From contig NZ_VFQF01000001.1 in NCBI RefSeq assembly GCF_006717145.1, positions 310,001-374,000 on the forward strand: DNA of 64,000 nucleotides. Reading direction: 5' to 3'. Shown piece after piece: positions 37,501 to 46,401 of the stretch (positions are counted from its first letter, which is position 1; every line of letters starts with the position of its first letter). Below the pieces are notes generated by a model. The model worked only from the letters and a program-made list of their open reading frames with translations. It made no database searches and was not told the origin of the DNA. A program made the translations under genes and the position numbers. The DNA is from Humibacillus xanthopallidus. Lineage in GTDB: Bacteria; Actinomycetota; Actinomycetes; Actinomycetales; Dermatophilaceae.

Positions 37501-38484
37501 GGCGCCTTCCTCGCCGACGACACGCTCGTCGCCGGCTACGAGCTCGGTCGCGGCTGGATGCGCATCGCGAGGGCGAAGGTGGGCAAGCGCGCCTTCCTCG
37601 GCAACTCGGGCATGACCGCTCCCGGCCGCCGGGTGCCCCGTGACGGTCTCGTCGCCGTCCTCTCCGCGGCGCCGCAGAAGTCCAAGGCCGGCACGAGCTG
37701 GCTCGGCAGCCCTCCCGTCCGTCTGCGCCGCGCCGCGCCCAGTGGCGACCTCGAGCGCACCTACGCCCCGCCCATGCGGCTCAAGGTGATTCGCGGACTC
37801 GTCGAGCTCTGTCGCATCGTCCCAGTCATGGTGAGCGTCGCCCTCGGAGTCACCGTCTTCCTCGCCCTCGCGTGGGTCGTCGACCGCTTCGGCCTCTGGC
37901 AGGCCGCCGCGCTGTCGGGCGTCGTGCTCGCGGTCGTGGGGGCGCTCGCGGCAGCGATCACCACTGCCGCGAAGTGGGTCGTCGTCGGCCCGATCCGCGC
38001 CGTCGAGCATCCGCTGTGGAGCCCCTTCGTGTGGCGCAACGAGGTCGTCGACACCTTCGTCGAGATGGTCGCCGGCCCGTGGTTCGCGTGGACGGCGACC
38101 GGCACCCCGGCGATCAACATCTGGCTGCGCAGCCTCGGCGCCCGCATCGGCCACGGCGTCTGGTGCGAGACGTACTGGCTGCCCGAGGCCGACCTCATCA
38201 CGCTGGGCGAGGGTGTCACGGTCAACCGCGGCTGCGTGCTCCAGACGCACCTCTTCCACGACCGCATCATGTCGATGGACACCGTCACCCTGGCCGACGG
38301 CGCCACGCTGGGGCCGAACGGCGTCATCCTGCCTGCAGCCTCGATCGGCCAGGGAGCCACGGTCGGCCCGGGCTCGCTCGTGCTGCGTGGGGAGTCCGTG
38401 CCGGCCGGCAGCCGCTGGACCGGCAACCCGATCGCACCCTGGCGCCAGCCCGCGAAGCGGTCCAAGGACAGGGTGGCCCCATGA
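34570..38484 (+). CDS. Pls/PosA-type single-module membrane NRPS
   Basis: A giant protein of about 1304 residues. Residues 20-510 form an adenylation domain (IIFTSGSTGVPKGVAVTHRS from about 156, GRGDEQVKLGGRRIELGE, RTSGKVDRAALP). Residues 520-580 form a carrier domain with DFFSLGGGSLSAAQLV, in which Ser540 should carry phosphopantetheine. The rest has about six transmembrane helices and three left-handed beta-helix (hexapeptide) regions near 755-810, 960-1000 and 1195-1290, as in epsilon-poly-lysine synthetase Pls and PosA relatives. The product is not predictable; a homopolymer or amino-acyl conjugate is likely. I favour TTG at 34570, with AAGGAG 6 nt upstream; GTG 34546 is the alternative. 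TAGACT near 34518 may be its -10 element. Confidence 0.85.
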   Translation: MPDPLLAGDRAPAPRTLVDVLHATIDAHPDAPAIDDTRSVLTYRELGEQVDAMAIALRAAGVRTGDRVGIRAPSGTHDLYVAILGIMRAGAAYVPVDADDPQERADLVFGEAEVAAVVGAGRSVTSPPSPARPTEPYAVTPGPLADVQPSDDAWIIFTSGSTGVPKGVAVTHRSAAAFVDAESRIFLRQSPIGPGDRVLAGLSVAFDASCEEMWLAWAHGACLVPAPRALVRTGMDLGPWLVAQGITVVSTVPTLAALWPAEALEPVRLLIFGGEACPPELAARLATPDREVWNTYGPTEATVVACGALMTGEGPVRIGLPLDGWDLVVVDEHEQPVAPGATGQLIIGGVGLARYLDPAKDAEKFAPMPTLGWERAYRSGDLVVNDPAGLVFMGRGDEQVKLGGRRIELGEVDAALQSLPTVTGAAAAVKTTPAGTQVLVGYVVPDDATTFDTEAARTRLREELPAALVPLLALVDELPTRTSGKVDRAALPWPLPGAEAGGDEDDLQGLEGWLAQQWTSVLGARVASTDADFFSLGGGSLSAAQLVSLLRQRVPTVTVADVYDRPRLGAQAELLEAAEPAADPQPPRHVRRIPRHIQLLQTVVSLLLLTVKGMQWVVGLVTATELLRALGLAPWAPPTSWWVLGIGWLAFITPVGRMGISALGARILLAGVRPGTYPRGGHVQLRLWAAERFTESMGAVSLAGAPWILAYARALGASVGPGVDLHSVPPVTGMLTIGDGASVEPEVDLSGYWMDGDVVHVGTISIGAGATVAARSTIGPDVSIGHDALVEAGATVLSDVAAGTTVAGSPATRVGFGGSGSGRWPSQRPARRSAWVPVYGVSSIVLAVIPLIALLPGLLVLANRLRDAASYGDAARAAYLVVPAVTVLALLSLALLTIVVVRLLGLGLSEGFHPVRSRVGWQVWVTERLLDQARTLLFPIYASLLTPWWLRALGARVGSGVEASTVLLLPKMTTVADGAFLADDTLVAGYELGRGWMRIARAKVGKRAFLGNSGMTAPGRRVPRDGLVAVLSAAPQKSKAGTSWLGSPPVRLRRAAPSGDLERTYAPPMRLKVIRGLVELCRIVPVMVSVALGVTVFLALAWVVDRFGLWQAAALSGVVLAVVGALAAAITTAAKWVVVGPIRAVEHPLWSPFVWRNEVVDTFVEMVAGPWFAWTATGTPAINIWLRSLGARIGHGVWCETYWLPEADLITLGEGVTVNRGCVLQTHLFHDRIMSMDTVTLADGATLGPNGVILPAASIGQGATVGPGSLVLRGESVPAGSRWTGNPIAPWRQPAKRSKDRVAP

Positions 38485-38538
38485 CGCGCCACGCCGCCGC
38501 GCTCCGCGGGCAGGCCGGGTGCGGCATAGTGTGGCCCC

Positions 38539-39855
38539 GTGCCCGTGACCTCTGGTGACCCCTATGTGCCCGGCCGTGGGGACGCCTCCTACGAGGTGCG
38601 CCACTACGACCTCGACCTCGACTACAAGGTGTCGTCCAACCGCCTCAGCGGGCGCGCCCGGCTCGACGTGGTCGCCACCGCGCACCTGACGCAGCTGCGC
38701 ATCGACCTCGTCGGCCTGCGCGTCTCGAAGGTGAGCACGGGGCGTCTCACCACCCGTTGGACCCAGCGCGGCGGGCACGTCCTCGTCACGCTGCCCCGCC
38801 CCCTCGACCCCGGCGAGACCGCGAGCGTCACGCTGACGTATGCCGGCAACCCCGGTCCCGCGCGCTCCGTCTGGGGCGAGGTCGGCTGGGAGGAGCTCGA
38901 CGACGGTGTCCTCGTCGCCAGCCAGCCGACGGGGGCTCCGACGTGGTTCCCGTGCAACGACCACCCGCGCTCCAAGGCCACCTACCGCATCGCGATCGAG
39001 TGCGACTCGCCGTACGCCGTGTGCGTGACGGGCACGCTCACCGGTCGCTACGTTCGGGGCAGCCGCACCCGGCACGTCTTCGACGAGGCCCACCCGATGG
39101 CGACCTACCTCGCCGCCGTGCACGTCGGCCAGTACGAGCAGGCCGTGCTCGCCGAGGCGCCGGTGCGCCAGGTCGTCGTGGCGCCCCCGCGCCTGCACCG
39201 TCAGGTGCTGGGCGAGCTCCAGCTCCAGCCGCGGATGATGGACCTCTTCGTCGAGCTCTTCGGGCGCTACCCGTTCGCCGACTACACGGTCGTCGTCACC
39301 CCTGACGAGCTCGAGATCCCGCTCGAGGCGCAGGGCATGGCCACCTTCGGGCCCAACTGGCTGAGCGGCCGTGGCGCCCACCAGCGCCTCATCGCCCACG
39401 AGCTCGCCCACCAGTGGTTCGGCAACAGCCTCACCGTGACGTCGTGGGCCGACATCTGGCTCAACGAAGGCTTCGCCTGCTACGCCGAGTGGCTGTGGTC
39501 GGAGGCGTCGGGGGGGCCGACGGCTGATGTGCTCGCGACGCAGCACAGGACCCGTCTCGCGGGGCTCGCCCAGGACTTCGTGCTCGCCAACCCCGGCCCC
39601 GACACGATGTTCGACGACCGCGTCTACAAGCGCGGCGCCCTCACCCTGCACGCGCTGCGCCTGCACCTCGGTGACGAGGCCTTCTGGTCGATGCTGCGCG
39701 CCTGGGTGTCCGACCACGAGCACGGCTCCGTGTCGACCGCCGAGTTCGTCGCGCACGTGGCGCAGTTCGAGCCCTCGGGTGAGGCCGAGCACCTGATCGA
39801 GGGCTGGCTCATGCAGCCGGCGCTGCCGGCGCTGCCCCGCCCGGCACGGCGCTGA
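38539..39855 (+). CDS. M1 family zinc metallopeptidase
   Basis: A 438-residue aminopeptidase-N-type enzyme lacking the long C-terminal domain of PepN. The beta-sheet N-terminal domain (YEVRHYDLDLDY) is followed by the catalytic domain with HELAHQWFG (His287, Glu288, His291) and the third ligand Glu310 in NEGFACYAEWL; Tyr of KRGALTLHALR lies nearby. The exopeptidase GxMEN motif reads AQGMATF, so the N-terminal-amine-binding Glu may be replaced. No signal peptide, hence cytoplasmic. TAGTGT is exactly 6 nt before the GTG start. It follows the NRPS gene by 54 bp. Confidence 0.9.
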   Translation: MPVTSGDPYVPGRGDASYEVRHYDLDLDYKVSSNRLSGRARLDVVATAHLTQLRIDLVGLRVSKVSTGRLTTRWTQRGGHVLVTLPRPLDPGETASVTLTYAGNPGPARSVWGEVGWEELDDGVLVASQPTGAPTWFPCNDHPRSKATYRIAIECDSPYAVCVTGTLTGRYVRGSRTRHVFDEAHPMATYLAAVHVGQYEQAVLAEAPVRQVVVAPPRLHRQVLGELQLQPRMMDLFVELFGRYPFADYTVVVTPDELEIPLEAQGMATFGPNWLSGRGAHQRLIAHELAHQWFGNSLTVTSWADIWLNEGFACYAEWLWSEASGGPTADVLATQHRTRLAGLAQDFVLANPGPDTMFDDRVYKRGALTLHALRLHLGDEAFWSMLRAWVSDHEHGSVSTAEFVAHVAQFEPSGEAEHLIEGWLMQPALPALPRPARR

Positions 39856-39880
39856 GCAGGCTGACGGGGCTCCGGCGCTG

Positions 39881-40603
39881 TCAGGCGTCCGGCGCCTCGT
39901 GCGTGGTGATGTCGACCCTGCCGTATGCCGCCGCGAGCGCGAGCGCTGCCACGTGGTCGCTGTCACCGAGCGGGACGTCGACCACCGTCACCGGCGACCG
40001 GTCCGGCAGGACGAGGCCCGTGCGACCCGCTAGCGGTGTCGTGAGCGCGGCCGGGTCGACGACGAAGCCGGTGCCGAGCGCCTTGAGGGCCGCCTCCTTG
40101 CGCACCCAGCTGACGGCTCGCGCCCGGTCGTCGAGGTCGGGCGACCGCTCGCTCGGGTGCATCGCCACGCCGTCGAAGCCCTCGAACCGCGTGCCCGCCA
40201 CCCGCTCGGCGTCGATGCCGACCGGCGCGTCGGTCGACACGGCGACGGCGACGAGGTCGGTCGTGCGCGTCAGCGACACGTGCAGATCCGGATGCCCGAC
40301 GAGCCGTGGCGGGCCGTGCTGCTCACCGCACCGCGCGCACGTGCGGTCGACGACGAGCTGGTCGGGCCGGCAGCCGACCACCTGCCCGAGGACGTCACGA
40401 GCGAGCAGGTGGAGCACGGCATACGCCCTCGCCGTCGTGGGCTCCACGAGAGCGTCGAGACGGCGCCGCTCGTGCGCGTCGAGCGAGCCCTGTCGCTGCT
40501 CCCACCCGGCGGAGCGGGTCGGCCACGCGAACCACGCCTCGGCGCGGCCGACACCGGAGGCCGGGCTCGCATCAGGCGCCGGAGGCGGCACGGAGGGTGG
40601 CAC
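39881..40603 (-). CDS. 4'-phosphopantetheinyl transferase (Sfp type)
   Basis: A protein of about 240 residues. The two Sfp-type motifs are visible: VGIDAERVAGTRFEG, with the metal-binding Asp, and WVRKEAALKALGTGF, with the conserved Lys-Glu. LHVSLTRTTDLVAVAVS is the preceding strand/loop with the His-Ser pair. The enzyme transfers phosphopantetheine from CoA to carrier proteins; the neighbouring NRPS with its carrier Ser540 is the obvious substrate (inference). An RTCARCGEQHGPP segment with two Cys pairs as CxxC is common in actinobacterial members. I choose the GTG at 40603 because CATTCT lies exactly 6 nt upstream; 40621 or 40627 would extend it by a few residues. Confidence 0.85.
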   Translation of the reverse strand: MPPSVPPPAPDASPASGVGRAEAWFAWPTRSAGWEQRQGSLDAHERRRLDALVEPTTARAYAVLHLLARDVLGQVVGCRPDQLVVDRTCARCGEQHGPPRLVGHPDLHVSLTRTTDLVAVAVSTDAPVGIDAERVAGTRFEGFDGVAMHPSERSPDLDDRARAVSWVRKEAALKALGTGFVVDPAALTTPLAGRTGLVLPDRSPVTVVDVPLGDSDHVAALALAAAYGRVDITTHEAPDA

Positions 40604-40675
40604 CGCACCAGAATGGCGCACCGCCACTCGCGCGCCCGGGGTGACACGGCCGGTCGGGACGGGCAGTCTGTGAGG

Positions 40676-41521
40676 GTGCTTCGCCAACGTCTCCCCGTGC
40701 GGCCGCTGACGACCGCAGACCATGACGCTGCCCTGGAGTGCTGCGCCCGCGACCGCGCGGCCAACGTCTTCGTCGCGGCGCGCATCGTCGAGGGGTCGCT
40801 GCGGACCTCCCCGGGCGCCGTCCTGGGTCACTGGAACGGCAGCGAGCTGGCCGGGCTGGCCTGGGTCAGTGCCAACGTCGTGCCGGTCGAGCTCGACGAC
40901 GACGGCGTGGCCGGGGTGGCGCAGAAGATCAGCCGGATGCGCCGTCAGGTCGCCTCGATCTTCGGCCCGTCGACGCAGGTGACCGGGCTGTGGGAGCGAC
41001 TCGGGCCCGGGTGGGGGCCGGTGCGGGCGGTGCGCACGCACCAGCCCCTGCTCTCGACCTCCAAGCGCCCCTCGGACCTCGGGCTCGCGCTCGACGAGGG
41101 AGTGCGCCCAGCCACGCCCGGCGAGGTCGACATCGTGCTGCCCGCCGCGGCGCACATGTTCACCGAGGAGATCGGCTACCCGCCCTTCTACGGCTCCGAC
41201 CGGGGCTACCGGGCGAGCATCGCGAGCCTCATCCGGGCCGGCCACACCTTCGTCAAGGTCGAGGACGGCGAGGTCGTCTTCAAGGCCGACGTCGGCTCGC
41301 TCGCGCTCGGCTGCGCCCAGGTGCAGGGCGTGTGGCTCCACCCGCGCCTGCGCGGGCAGGGGCTGTCGGTGCCGGCCATGGCGAGCGTCGTCGAGCAGGT
41401 GCTCGGCGGCGCCGCCGACGAGGTGTCGCTCTACGTCAACGACTTCAACGTGGCCGCGCGGGCGACCTACGCCCGCTGCGGGTTCCGCGAGGTCGGTGCG
41501 TTCACGACCGTCCTGCTCTAG
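40676..41521 (+). CDS. DUF4081 domain-containing GNAT family acetyltransferase
   Basis: A 281-residue protein. The N-terminal ~150 residues match DUF4081 (LTTADHDAALECCARDRAAN). The C-terminal half is an acetyltransferase with the acetyl-CoA loop VQGVWLHPRLRGQGLSVPAM and the terminal ATYARCGFREVGAF. A homologue lies right behind ispG in mycobacteria, so this gene has kept its relative place but is separated here by the NRPS block. The acceptor is unknown. The GTG at 40676 is 6 nt behind CAGTCT; the GTG at 40670 is inside that spacer and less likely. Confidence 0.9.
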   Translation: MLRQRLPVRPLTTADHDAALECCARDRAANVFVAARIVEGSLRTSPGAVLGHWNGSELAGLAWVSANVVPVELDDDGVAGVAQKISRMRRQVASIFGPSTQVTGLWERLGPGWGPVRAVRTHQPLLSTSKRPSDLGLALDEGVRPATPGEVDIVLPAAAHMFTEEIGYPPFYGSDRGYRASIASLIRAGHTFVKVEDGEVVFKADVGSLALGCAQVQGVWLHPRLRGQGLSVPAMASVVEQVLGGAADEVSLYVNDFNVAARATYARCGFREVGAFTTVLL

Positions 41522-41549
41522 GGCTCGCGGCCCCGCCTAGTGTGGGGGC

Positions 41550-41960
41550 ATGAAGACGACGACGAACGCCCCGCTCGGCAAGGACGCCATCGCGCTCGCC
41601 GGCCTCTTCCTCGCCTCCGGCACGATGCACTTCGTCAAGCCCGAGCCGTTCGAGTCGATGGTGCCCCGGCAGCTGCCGCAGCGGCGGTTGCTCGTCTACG
41701 TGTCCGGCGCGGCTGAGCTCGCCTGCGCGGCCGGCCTGCTCTTCCCGCGCACGCGCCGCGTCGCTGGCATCGCGTCGGCCGTGCTGCTCGTGGCGGTCTT
41801 CCCGGCCAACGTCACGATGACGGCCAAGGCGGGCCGGCGCGTGTCGCGCGACCCCGAGAGCACGGCCAAGCAGGGCTACCTCGCCGCGACGGTCGCGCGG
41901 CTGCCCCTCCAGTGGCCGATGATCCGCACCGCCCTGCGTGCCGGTGGGGTCATCCGCTGA
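41550..41960 (+). CDS. Small DoxX-like membrane protein
   Basis: A 136-residue membrane protein with about three to four hydrophobic helices. GLFLASGTMHFVKPEPFESM near the N-terminus and SGAAELACAAGLLFP in the middle resemble the DoxX-like family. No enzymatic role is known for such proteins. TAGTGT lies exactly 6 nt upstream of the ATG. The gene overlaps the 3' end of the convergent GNAT gene by 11 bp. Confidence 0.78.
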   Translation: MKTTTNAPLGKDAIALAGLFLASGTMHFVKPEPFESMVPRQLPQRRLLVYVSGAAELACAAGLLFPRTRRVAGIASAVLLVAVFPANVTMTAKAGRRVSRDPESTAKQGYLAATVARLPLQWPMIRTALRAGGVIR

Positions 41961-42798
41961 ACGCGATGTGGACGGAGTCGCCGACGCGGCGATAGCCGAT
42001 CGCCTCGTAGATGGCGTTGGACGTCGGGTTGGCGAGGTCGGTGTAGAGGATGCACTGCTCGCAGGCATCGAGCCGCGCGGTGCTGAGGGCGGCGACGACG
42101 CCGCTCGCGTAGCCGTGCCCCCGAAGCTCCGGGGGAGTCCAGACGCCCGAGATGCGGGTGACGCCGCCGTTGGCGGGCGATGCGTAGGCCATCGACACCG
42201 GTCGGCCGTCGACCTCCCACAACCCCACCCGGCCGGCAGCGACGTGCTCGGCCAGTGACGGGGCGGCTCGCCCACCACCCTCGATGACGTCCACGAAGTC
42301 CTGGTGCCACCCGTCGACGAGGCCCAGGTCCTCGCCGGTCGCCACGCGGAAGCGACCCTCGACCGCGAAGACGAGCCGCGGCGGCACCGGCAGGTCGAAG
42401 CGGCCCATCTCCATGGCGACCCGGGCCTGCCGACCCGTGCGCTCCACCCACTCGTCAGCGAAGGCCACGGCCGGTCCCCGCAGGCCCCCGACGCCCGGCA
42501 GGACGTCGTGCTCGCCGGCGAGACGGGCCGCGAGGTCGCGGGCCTGCGCCTCCGTGGCGAGCGCGATGTGGAGCGGGTGGGGCGGGGTGTGCATGAAGGC
42601 GGCGACCGCCGCACCGGCCGGGTCGGTGCCGACCCACCACCGCGCGCCGGGATACCGGCCGGGGTCGGCGATGATGCCGTCGGTGACGCTGGCGACGACG
42701 CTGAGGGCAGCCGGCTCGCGGGCGACGAGCCCGGCGAAGGCGGCCCGGGCCTGCGGGGCACGCGTGAGGAGCGAGAGGACGGTCGGCTGCGGCGGCAT
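41950..42798 (-). CDS. GNAT family N-acetyltransferase
   Basis: A 282-residue protein whose last third carries the GNAT acetyl-CoA site: RISGVWTPPELRGHGYASGV and LYTDLANPTSNAIYEAIGY. The N-terminal half is less conserved, as in the two-lobed GNAT/ELSH-like proteins of actinomycetes. The acceptor is unknown. CAGAGT is exactly 6 nt before the ATG at 42798. The start codon lies within a copy of the frequent CGGCATAC octamer. Confidence 0.85.
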   Translation of the reverse strand: MPPQPTVLSLLTRAPQARAAFAGLVAREPAALSVVASVTDGIIADPGRYPGARWWVGTDPAGAAVAAFMHTPPHPLHIALATEAQARDLAARLAGEHDVLPGVGGLRGPAVAFADEWVERTGRQARVAMEMGRFDLPVPPRLVFAVEGRFRVATGEDLGLVDGWHQDFVDVIEGGGRAAPSLAEHVAAGRVGLWEVDGRPVSMAYASPANGGVTRISGVWTPPELRGHGYASGVVAALSTARLDACEQCILYTDLANPTSNAIYEAIGYRRVGDSVHIAFSG

Positions 42799-42928
42799 AC
42801 GGCCACTCTGGCAAACCCCGCCCGCCCGGTGCGAGCCGATTGTCCGGAGGCTCCGACGATGCTGTGAAGGTCCTGCACTCCGGCGCCGAAGCTCCTCGGG
42901 GCGGCGGCTCGGCTGTCACCATCGACAG

Positions 42929-43735
42929 GTGCCCTTCACCCCGAGCCATGCCGTCGTCGCGATCCCGCTGCGCCGGCTCGGGCTGCCCCTCGGGGCCGTC
43001 GCCGTGGGTGCGATGTCGCCGGACACCGCGGTCTTCCTGCCGTGGGTGTTCGACTACATGCAGACCCACTCGCTCGTCGGGGTGGTGACGACCGACCTCG
43101 TCGTCGGGGTGCTCGTCGTGTCGGCGTGGTGGGCATGGCTGCGCGCGCCCGTCGTCGACCTGCTGCCCGACGACGTTCGTCGCCGGCTGCGGCTCGACCC
43201 GCCGCTCTGGCGCAGCGCGCGGTGGTGGCTCTCGGTCGTCGTCGGCGTGGCCCTCGGCGCGTTGACCCACGTGTGCTGGGACGCCTTCACCCACCCGGGG
43301 CAGTGGGGCTCGCAGGTCGTGCCCGCGCTGCGCGGCTCGTTCGGACCCTGGCTCGTGACGTCGTGGCTGCAGTATGCGTCGGGCGTGGTGGGCCTCGTCG
43401 GCATCGGCCTGTGGTGGCGCAGCGTGCTCCGGCAGCGCTCGCCCGACGACTCGGCTGCGCGTGTCCCTCGCCTCCGCTGGCCCCTCGGACTGCTGCCCGT
43501 CGCGGGCGCCGCGGCCGGCCTCGTGCTCTGGCTGGCGTCGGTCTCCTCGGGGGCCCTGCCCTCCGTGGTCATCGTGCGCGCGGTGACCCTGGGCGGGCTG
43601 GGCGCCGCGGTGGGGCTCGTCCTGCTCGCGCTCACCTGGCACGTCACCGTGCTCAGACGTGCGCGAGCACCTCGGCATGGGTCATCGCGAACCACGCGTC
43701 CGGGTGCGTCGACCACGCCCGCCAGGCCGCGCTGA
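42929..43735 (+). CDS. DUF4184 family membrane protein
   Basis: A 268-residue membrane protein beginning VPFTPSHAVVAIPLRRLG. AVGAMSPDTAVFLPW and LGALTHVCWDAFTHPG are hallmarks of DUF4184, related to the YdjM/metal-dependent hydrolase-like membrane proteins with conserved His and Asp in helices. Function unknown. CACCAT lies exactly 6 nt upstream of the GTG. The last 83 bases overlap the 3' end of the convergent methyltransferase gene; the hydrophilic C-terminal tail ([18 protein letters not shown]) lies wholly in this overlap and may be a recent read-through extension. Confidence 0.82.
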   Translation: MPFTPSHAVVAIPLRRLGLPLGAVAVGAMSPDTAVFLPWVFDYMQTHSLVGVVTTDLVVGVLVVSAWWAWLRAPVVDLLPDDVRRRLRLDPPLWRSARWWLSVVVGVALGALTHVCWDAFTHPGQWGSQVVPALRGSFGPWLVTSWLQYASGVVGLVGIGLWWRSVLRQRSPDDSAARVPRLRWPLGLLPVAGAAAGLVLWLASVSSGALPSVVIVRAVTLGGLGAAVGLVLLALTWHVTVLRRARAPRHGSSRTTRPGASTTPARPR

Positions 43736-44456
43736 CCTCGGCGAGCTCCTCCGGTGTCGCGAGACCGCGCTCCATGGCCTGGGTCGCGAAGGTCGACTCG
43801 AGCGTGCGCCGCGCCCACACCCCGCCCCACCAGGCGGACTGCTCGGGTGTCGCGTACGTCCACAGCGACGCCGACGGTGTGAGCCGGGTCAGACCAGCGG
43901 CGTGTGCCCACGCGACAAGCTGGCGGCCCGCATCCGGCTCGGCATGGTTGAGGCGCGCGAGGCGACGGTAGAGCTCGAGCCAGCGGGTCATGCCGTCCGA
44001 GGCCGGGTGCCACACCATGGAGGCGTAGTCGACGTCGCGCACGGCGACGAGGCCACCCGCCCGCGTGACGCGCGCCATCTCGCGCAGCGCGCCCACGGGG
44101 TCGGTGAGGTGCTGGAGCACCTGGTGGGCGTGGACGACGTCGAAGGACCCGGCGGCATACGGCAGCGCCATGACGTCGGCGAGCTCGAACCGCGTGCGGT
44201 GGTCACCCCGGGCGGCGGCGCTGCGGCGGGCCTGCTCGAGCGGCCCCGGCACGTTCTCGACGCCGAGCACCGCACCCGACGGGCCGACCGCCTCGGCGAG
44301 GTCGAGGGTGATCGTGCCCGGCCCGCAGCCGACGTCGAGGACCCGCTGGCCCGCGCGCAGGTGGGGGAGCAGGTAGGCAGCCGAGTCCGCCGCCGTGCGC
44401 ACGCCGTGCGAGGCGAGAACGCTCGTGTGGTGCCCGTGCAGGTAGACGTCGGCCAT
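43653..44456 (-). CDS. Class I SAM-dependent methyltransferase
   Basis: A 267-residue methyltransferase with motif [17 protein letters not shown], an acidic strand-2 end (GVENVP), motif [15 protein letters not shown] and motif [19 protein letters not shown], in the UbiE/MenG-like arrangement. The N-terminal [18 protein letters not shown] is shared by a subgroup of small-molecule methyltransferases. Substrate unknown. The ATG at 44456 is 6 nt behind TAGCGT. Converges with and overlaps the DUF4184 gene. Confidence 0.88.
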   Translation of the reverse strand: MADVYLHGHHTSVLASHGVRTAADSAAYLLPHLRAGQRVLDVGCGPGTITLDLAEAVGPSGAVLGVENVPGPLEQARRSAAARGDHRTRFELADVMALPYAAGSFDVVHAHQVLQHLTDPVGALREMARVTRAGGLVAVRDVDYASMVWHPASDGMTRWLELYRRLARLNHAEPDAGRQLVAWAHAAGLTRLTPSASLWTYATPEQSAWWGGVWARRTLESTFATQAMERGLATPEELAEVSAAWRAWSTHPDAWFAMTHAEVLAHV

Positions 44457-44622
44457 GGGGCGACGCTACGCCGACGACCTCGCGCCACCCGCTGACGTCC
44501 GCCTCGCGGTCGGCTCGCGGTCGCTCCGGACCGGTTGCGCGCACAACTGCGTCGCGTCACCCCCTCCGGACCCGGATATCCTTCCGGGGTTGCACAACCC
44601 CCAGCCGAAAGAGGAGTCCCCG

Positions 44623-46401
44623 GTGGCCCTGCACCTGTCGTCCCTGTTCCTGCGAACCCTTCGTGAGGACCCGGCGGACGCAGAGGTCCCGAGCCACCGC
44701 CTGCTCGTGCGCGCCGGCTACATCCGGCGCGTCAGCCCCGGCGTCTACACGTGGCTGCCGCTAGGCCTGCGCGTGCTGCGCAACGTCGAGAAGATCGTCC
44801 GCGAGGAGATGGACGCCATCGGCGCCCAGGAGCTGCTCTTCCCCGCCCTGCTGCCCAAGGAGCCCTTCGAGGCGACCGGCCGCTGGACGGAGTACGGCGA
44901 CAACATCTTCCGCCTGAAGGACCGCAAGGGTGCTGACCACCTGCTCGGTCCGACCCACGAGGAGATGTTCACCCTCACGGTCAAGGACCTCTACAGCTCC
45001 TACAAGGACCTGCCGCTCTCGATCTACCAGATCCAGACGAAGTACCGCGACGAGGCACGTCCGCGCGCCGGCGTGCTCCGCGGCCGCGAGTTCGTCATGA
45101 AGGACTCCTACTCCTTCGACATCGACGCCGCGGGCCTCGACAAGAGCTACCAGCTCCACCGCGAGGCCTACATCCGCATCTTCGACCGCCTCGGCTTCCA
45201 CTACGTCATCGTCGAGGCGATGGCCGGTGCCATGGGCGGCAGCAAGAGCGAGGAGTTCCTCGCGACCGCTGAGGTCGGCGAGGACACCTACGTCCACTGC
45301 ACGAGCTGCGGGTATGCCGCCAACGTCGAGGCCGTGCGGGTGCCCACTCCCGACCCCGTCGGGTGGGAGGGCACCGCCGCGGCACACGCGGAGGACACGC
45401 CCGACACGCCCACCATCGAGACGCTCGTCGCGCACCTCAACGAGCGCTTCCCCCGTGAGGACCGGCCGTGGGCCGCCGGCGACACGCTGAAGAACGTCGT
45501 CGTCACGCTCGTGCACCCCGACGGCACGCGCGAGCCGCTCGCCATCGGCGTGCCCGGCGACCGCGAGGTCGACGAGAAGCGCCTCGGTGCCCAGGTCGAG
45601 CCGGCCGAGGTCGAGGCCTTCACCGAGGCTGACTTCGCCGCCAACCCGGCGCTCGTCAAGGGCTACATCGGCCCCGGCGCGCTCGGGCTCGAGGGCAGCT
45701 CGGGCATCCGCTACCTGCTCGACCCCCGCATCGGCCAGGGCACGCGGTGGGTCACCGGGGCCAACGTGGCCGGCCAGCACGTCATCGACCTCGTCGCGGG
45801 CCGCGACTTCACCGCCGACGGGATCATCGAGGCCGCCGAGGTGCGCCCCGGCGACGCCTGCCCCAACTGCGACCACACCCTCTCCGCCGCCCGCGGCATC
45901 GAGATGGGCCACGTCTTCCAGCTCGGCACGAAGTACGCCGAGGCCCTCGACCTCCAGGTCCTCGACCAGAACGGCAAGCTCGTCACGGTCGTCATGGGCT
46001 CCTACGGCGTCGGCGTCTCGCGCGCCGTCGCCGCCGTCGTCGAGGGCAACCACGACGGGTCCGGCATCATCTGGCCGCGCGAGCTCGCCCCTGCCGACGT
46101 GCACATCGTCGCCGCAGGCAAGGACGCGACCCTCTTCGTCAAGGCCGAGGAGATCGCCCGCGAGCTCGAGATCCAGGGCCTCACGGTCATCGTCGACGAC
46201 CGCAAGGGCGTCAGCCCCGGCGTGAAGTTCAAGGACTCCGAGCTCATCGGCGTGCCGACGATCCTCGTCATCGGCCGCGGCCTCGCCGACGGTTTGGTCG
46301 AGATCAAGGACCGCCGCACCGGTGAGCGCCGCGAGGTCGCGGTCGACGACGCCGTGGCAGTCCTCACCGCCGAGGTCACCGCGGAGGTCGAGCGCTCGTG
46401 A
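44623..46401 (+). CDS. proS: Prolyl-tRNA synthetase
   Basis: A 592-residue class II aminoacyl-tRNA synthetase of the bacterial type with an editing (INS) domain between motifs 2 and 3. Motif 1 region [17 protein letters not shown], the stretch [10 protein letters not shown], motif 2 [20 protein letters not shown] (with [10 protein letters not shown]) and motif 3 [15 protein letters not shown] are present. The anticodon-binding domain ends the protein. The GTG at 44623 has GAGGAG 6-11 nt upstream. A possible -10 in GGATATCCT (44574-44582) would give a leader of about 30 nt. It heads a coupled group with the HAD and TauE/SafE genes. Confidence 0.97.
   Translation: MALHLSSLFLRTLREDPADAEVPSHRLLVRAGYIRRVSPGVYTWLPLGLRVLRNVEKIVREEMDAIGAQELLFPALLPKEPFEATGRWTEYGDNIFRLKDRKGADHLLGPTHEEMFTLTVKDLYSSYKDLPLSIYQIQTKYRDEARPRAGVLRGREFVMKDSYSFDIDAAGLDKSYQLHREAYIRIFDRLGFHYVIVEAMAGAMGGSKSEEFLATAEVGEDTYVHCTSCGYAANVEAVRVPTPDPVGWEGTAAAHAEDTPDTPTIETLVAHLNERFPREDRPWAAGDTLKNVVVTLVHPDGTREPLAIGVPGDREVDEKRLGAQVEPAEVEAFTEADFAANPALVKGYIGPGALGLEGSSGIRYLLDPRIGQGTRWVTGANVAGQHVIDLVAGRDFTADGIIEAAEVRPGDACPNCDHTLSAARGIEMGHVFQLGTKYAEALDLQVLDQNGKLVTVVMGSYGVGVSRAVAAVVEGNHDGSGIIWPRELAPADVHIVAAGKDATLFVKAEEIARELEIQGLTVIVDDRKGVSPGVKFKDSELIGVPTILVIGRGLADGLVEIKDRRTGERREVAVDDAVAVLTAEVTAEVERS

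Noticed and set aside
34954-39966. A very long open frame on the minus strand (about 1670 codons) opposite the NRPS and M1 genes
   Set aside because: It is Arg/Gly/Asp/His-rich without domains, and lies exactly opposite genes with clear motifs; such antisense frames are expected at extreme GC.
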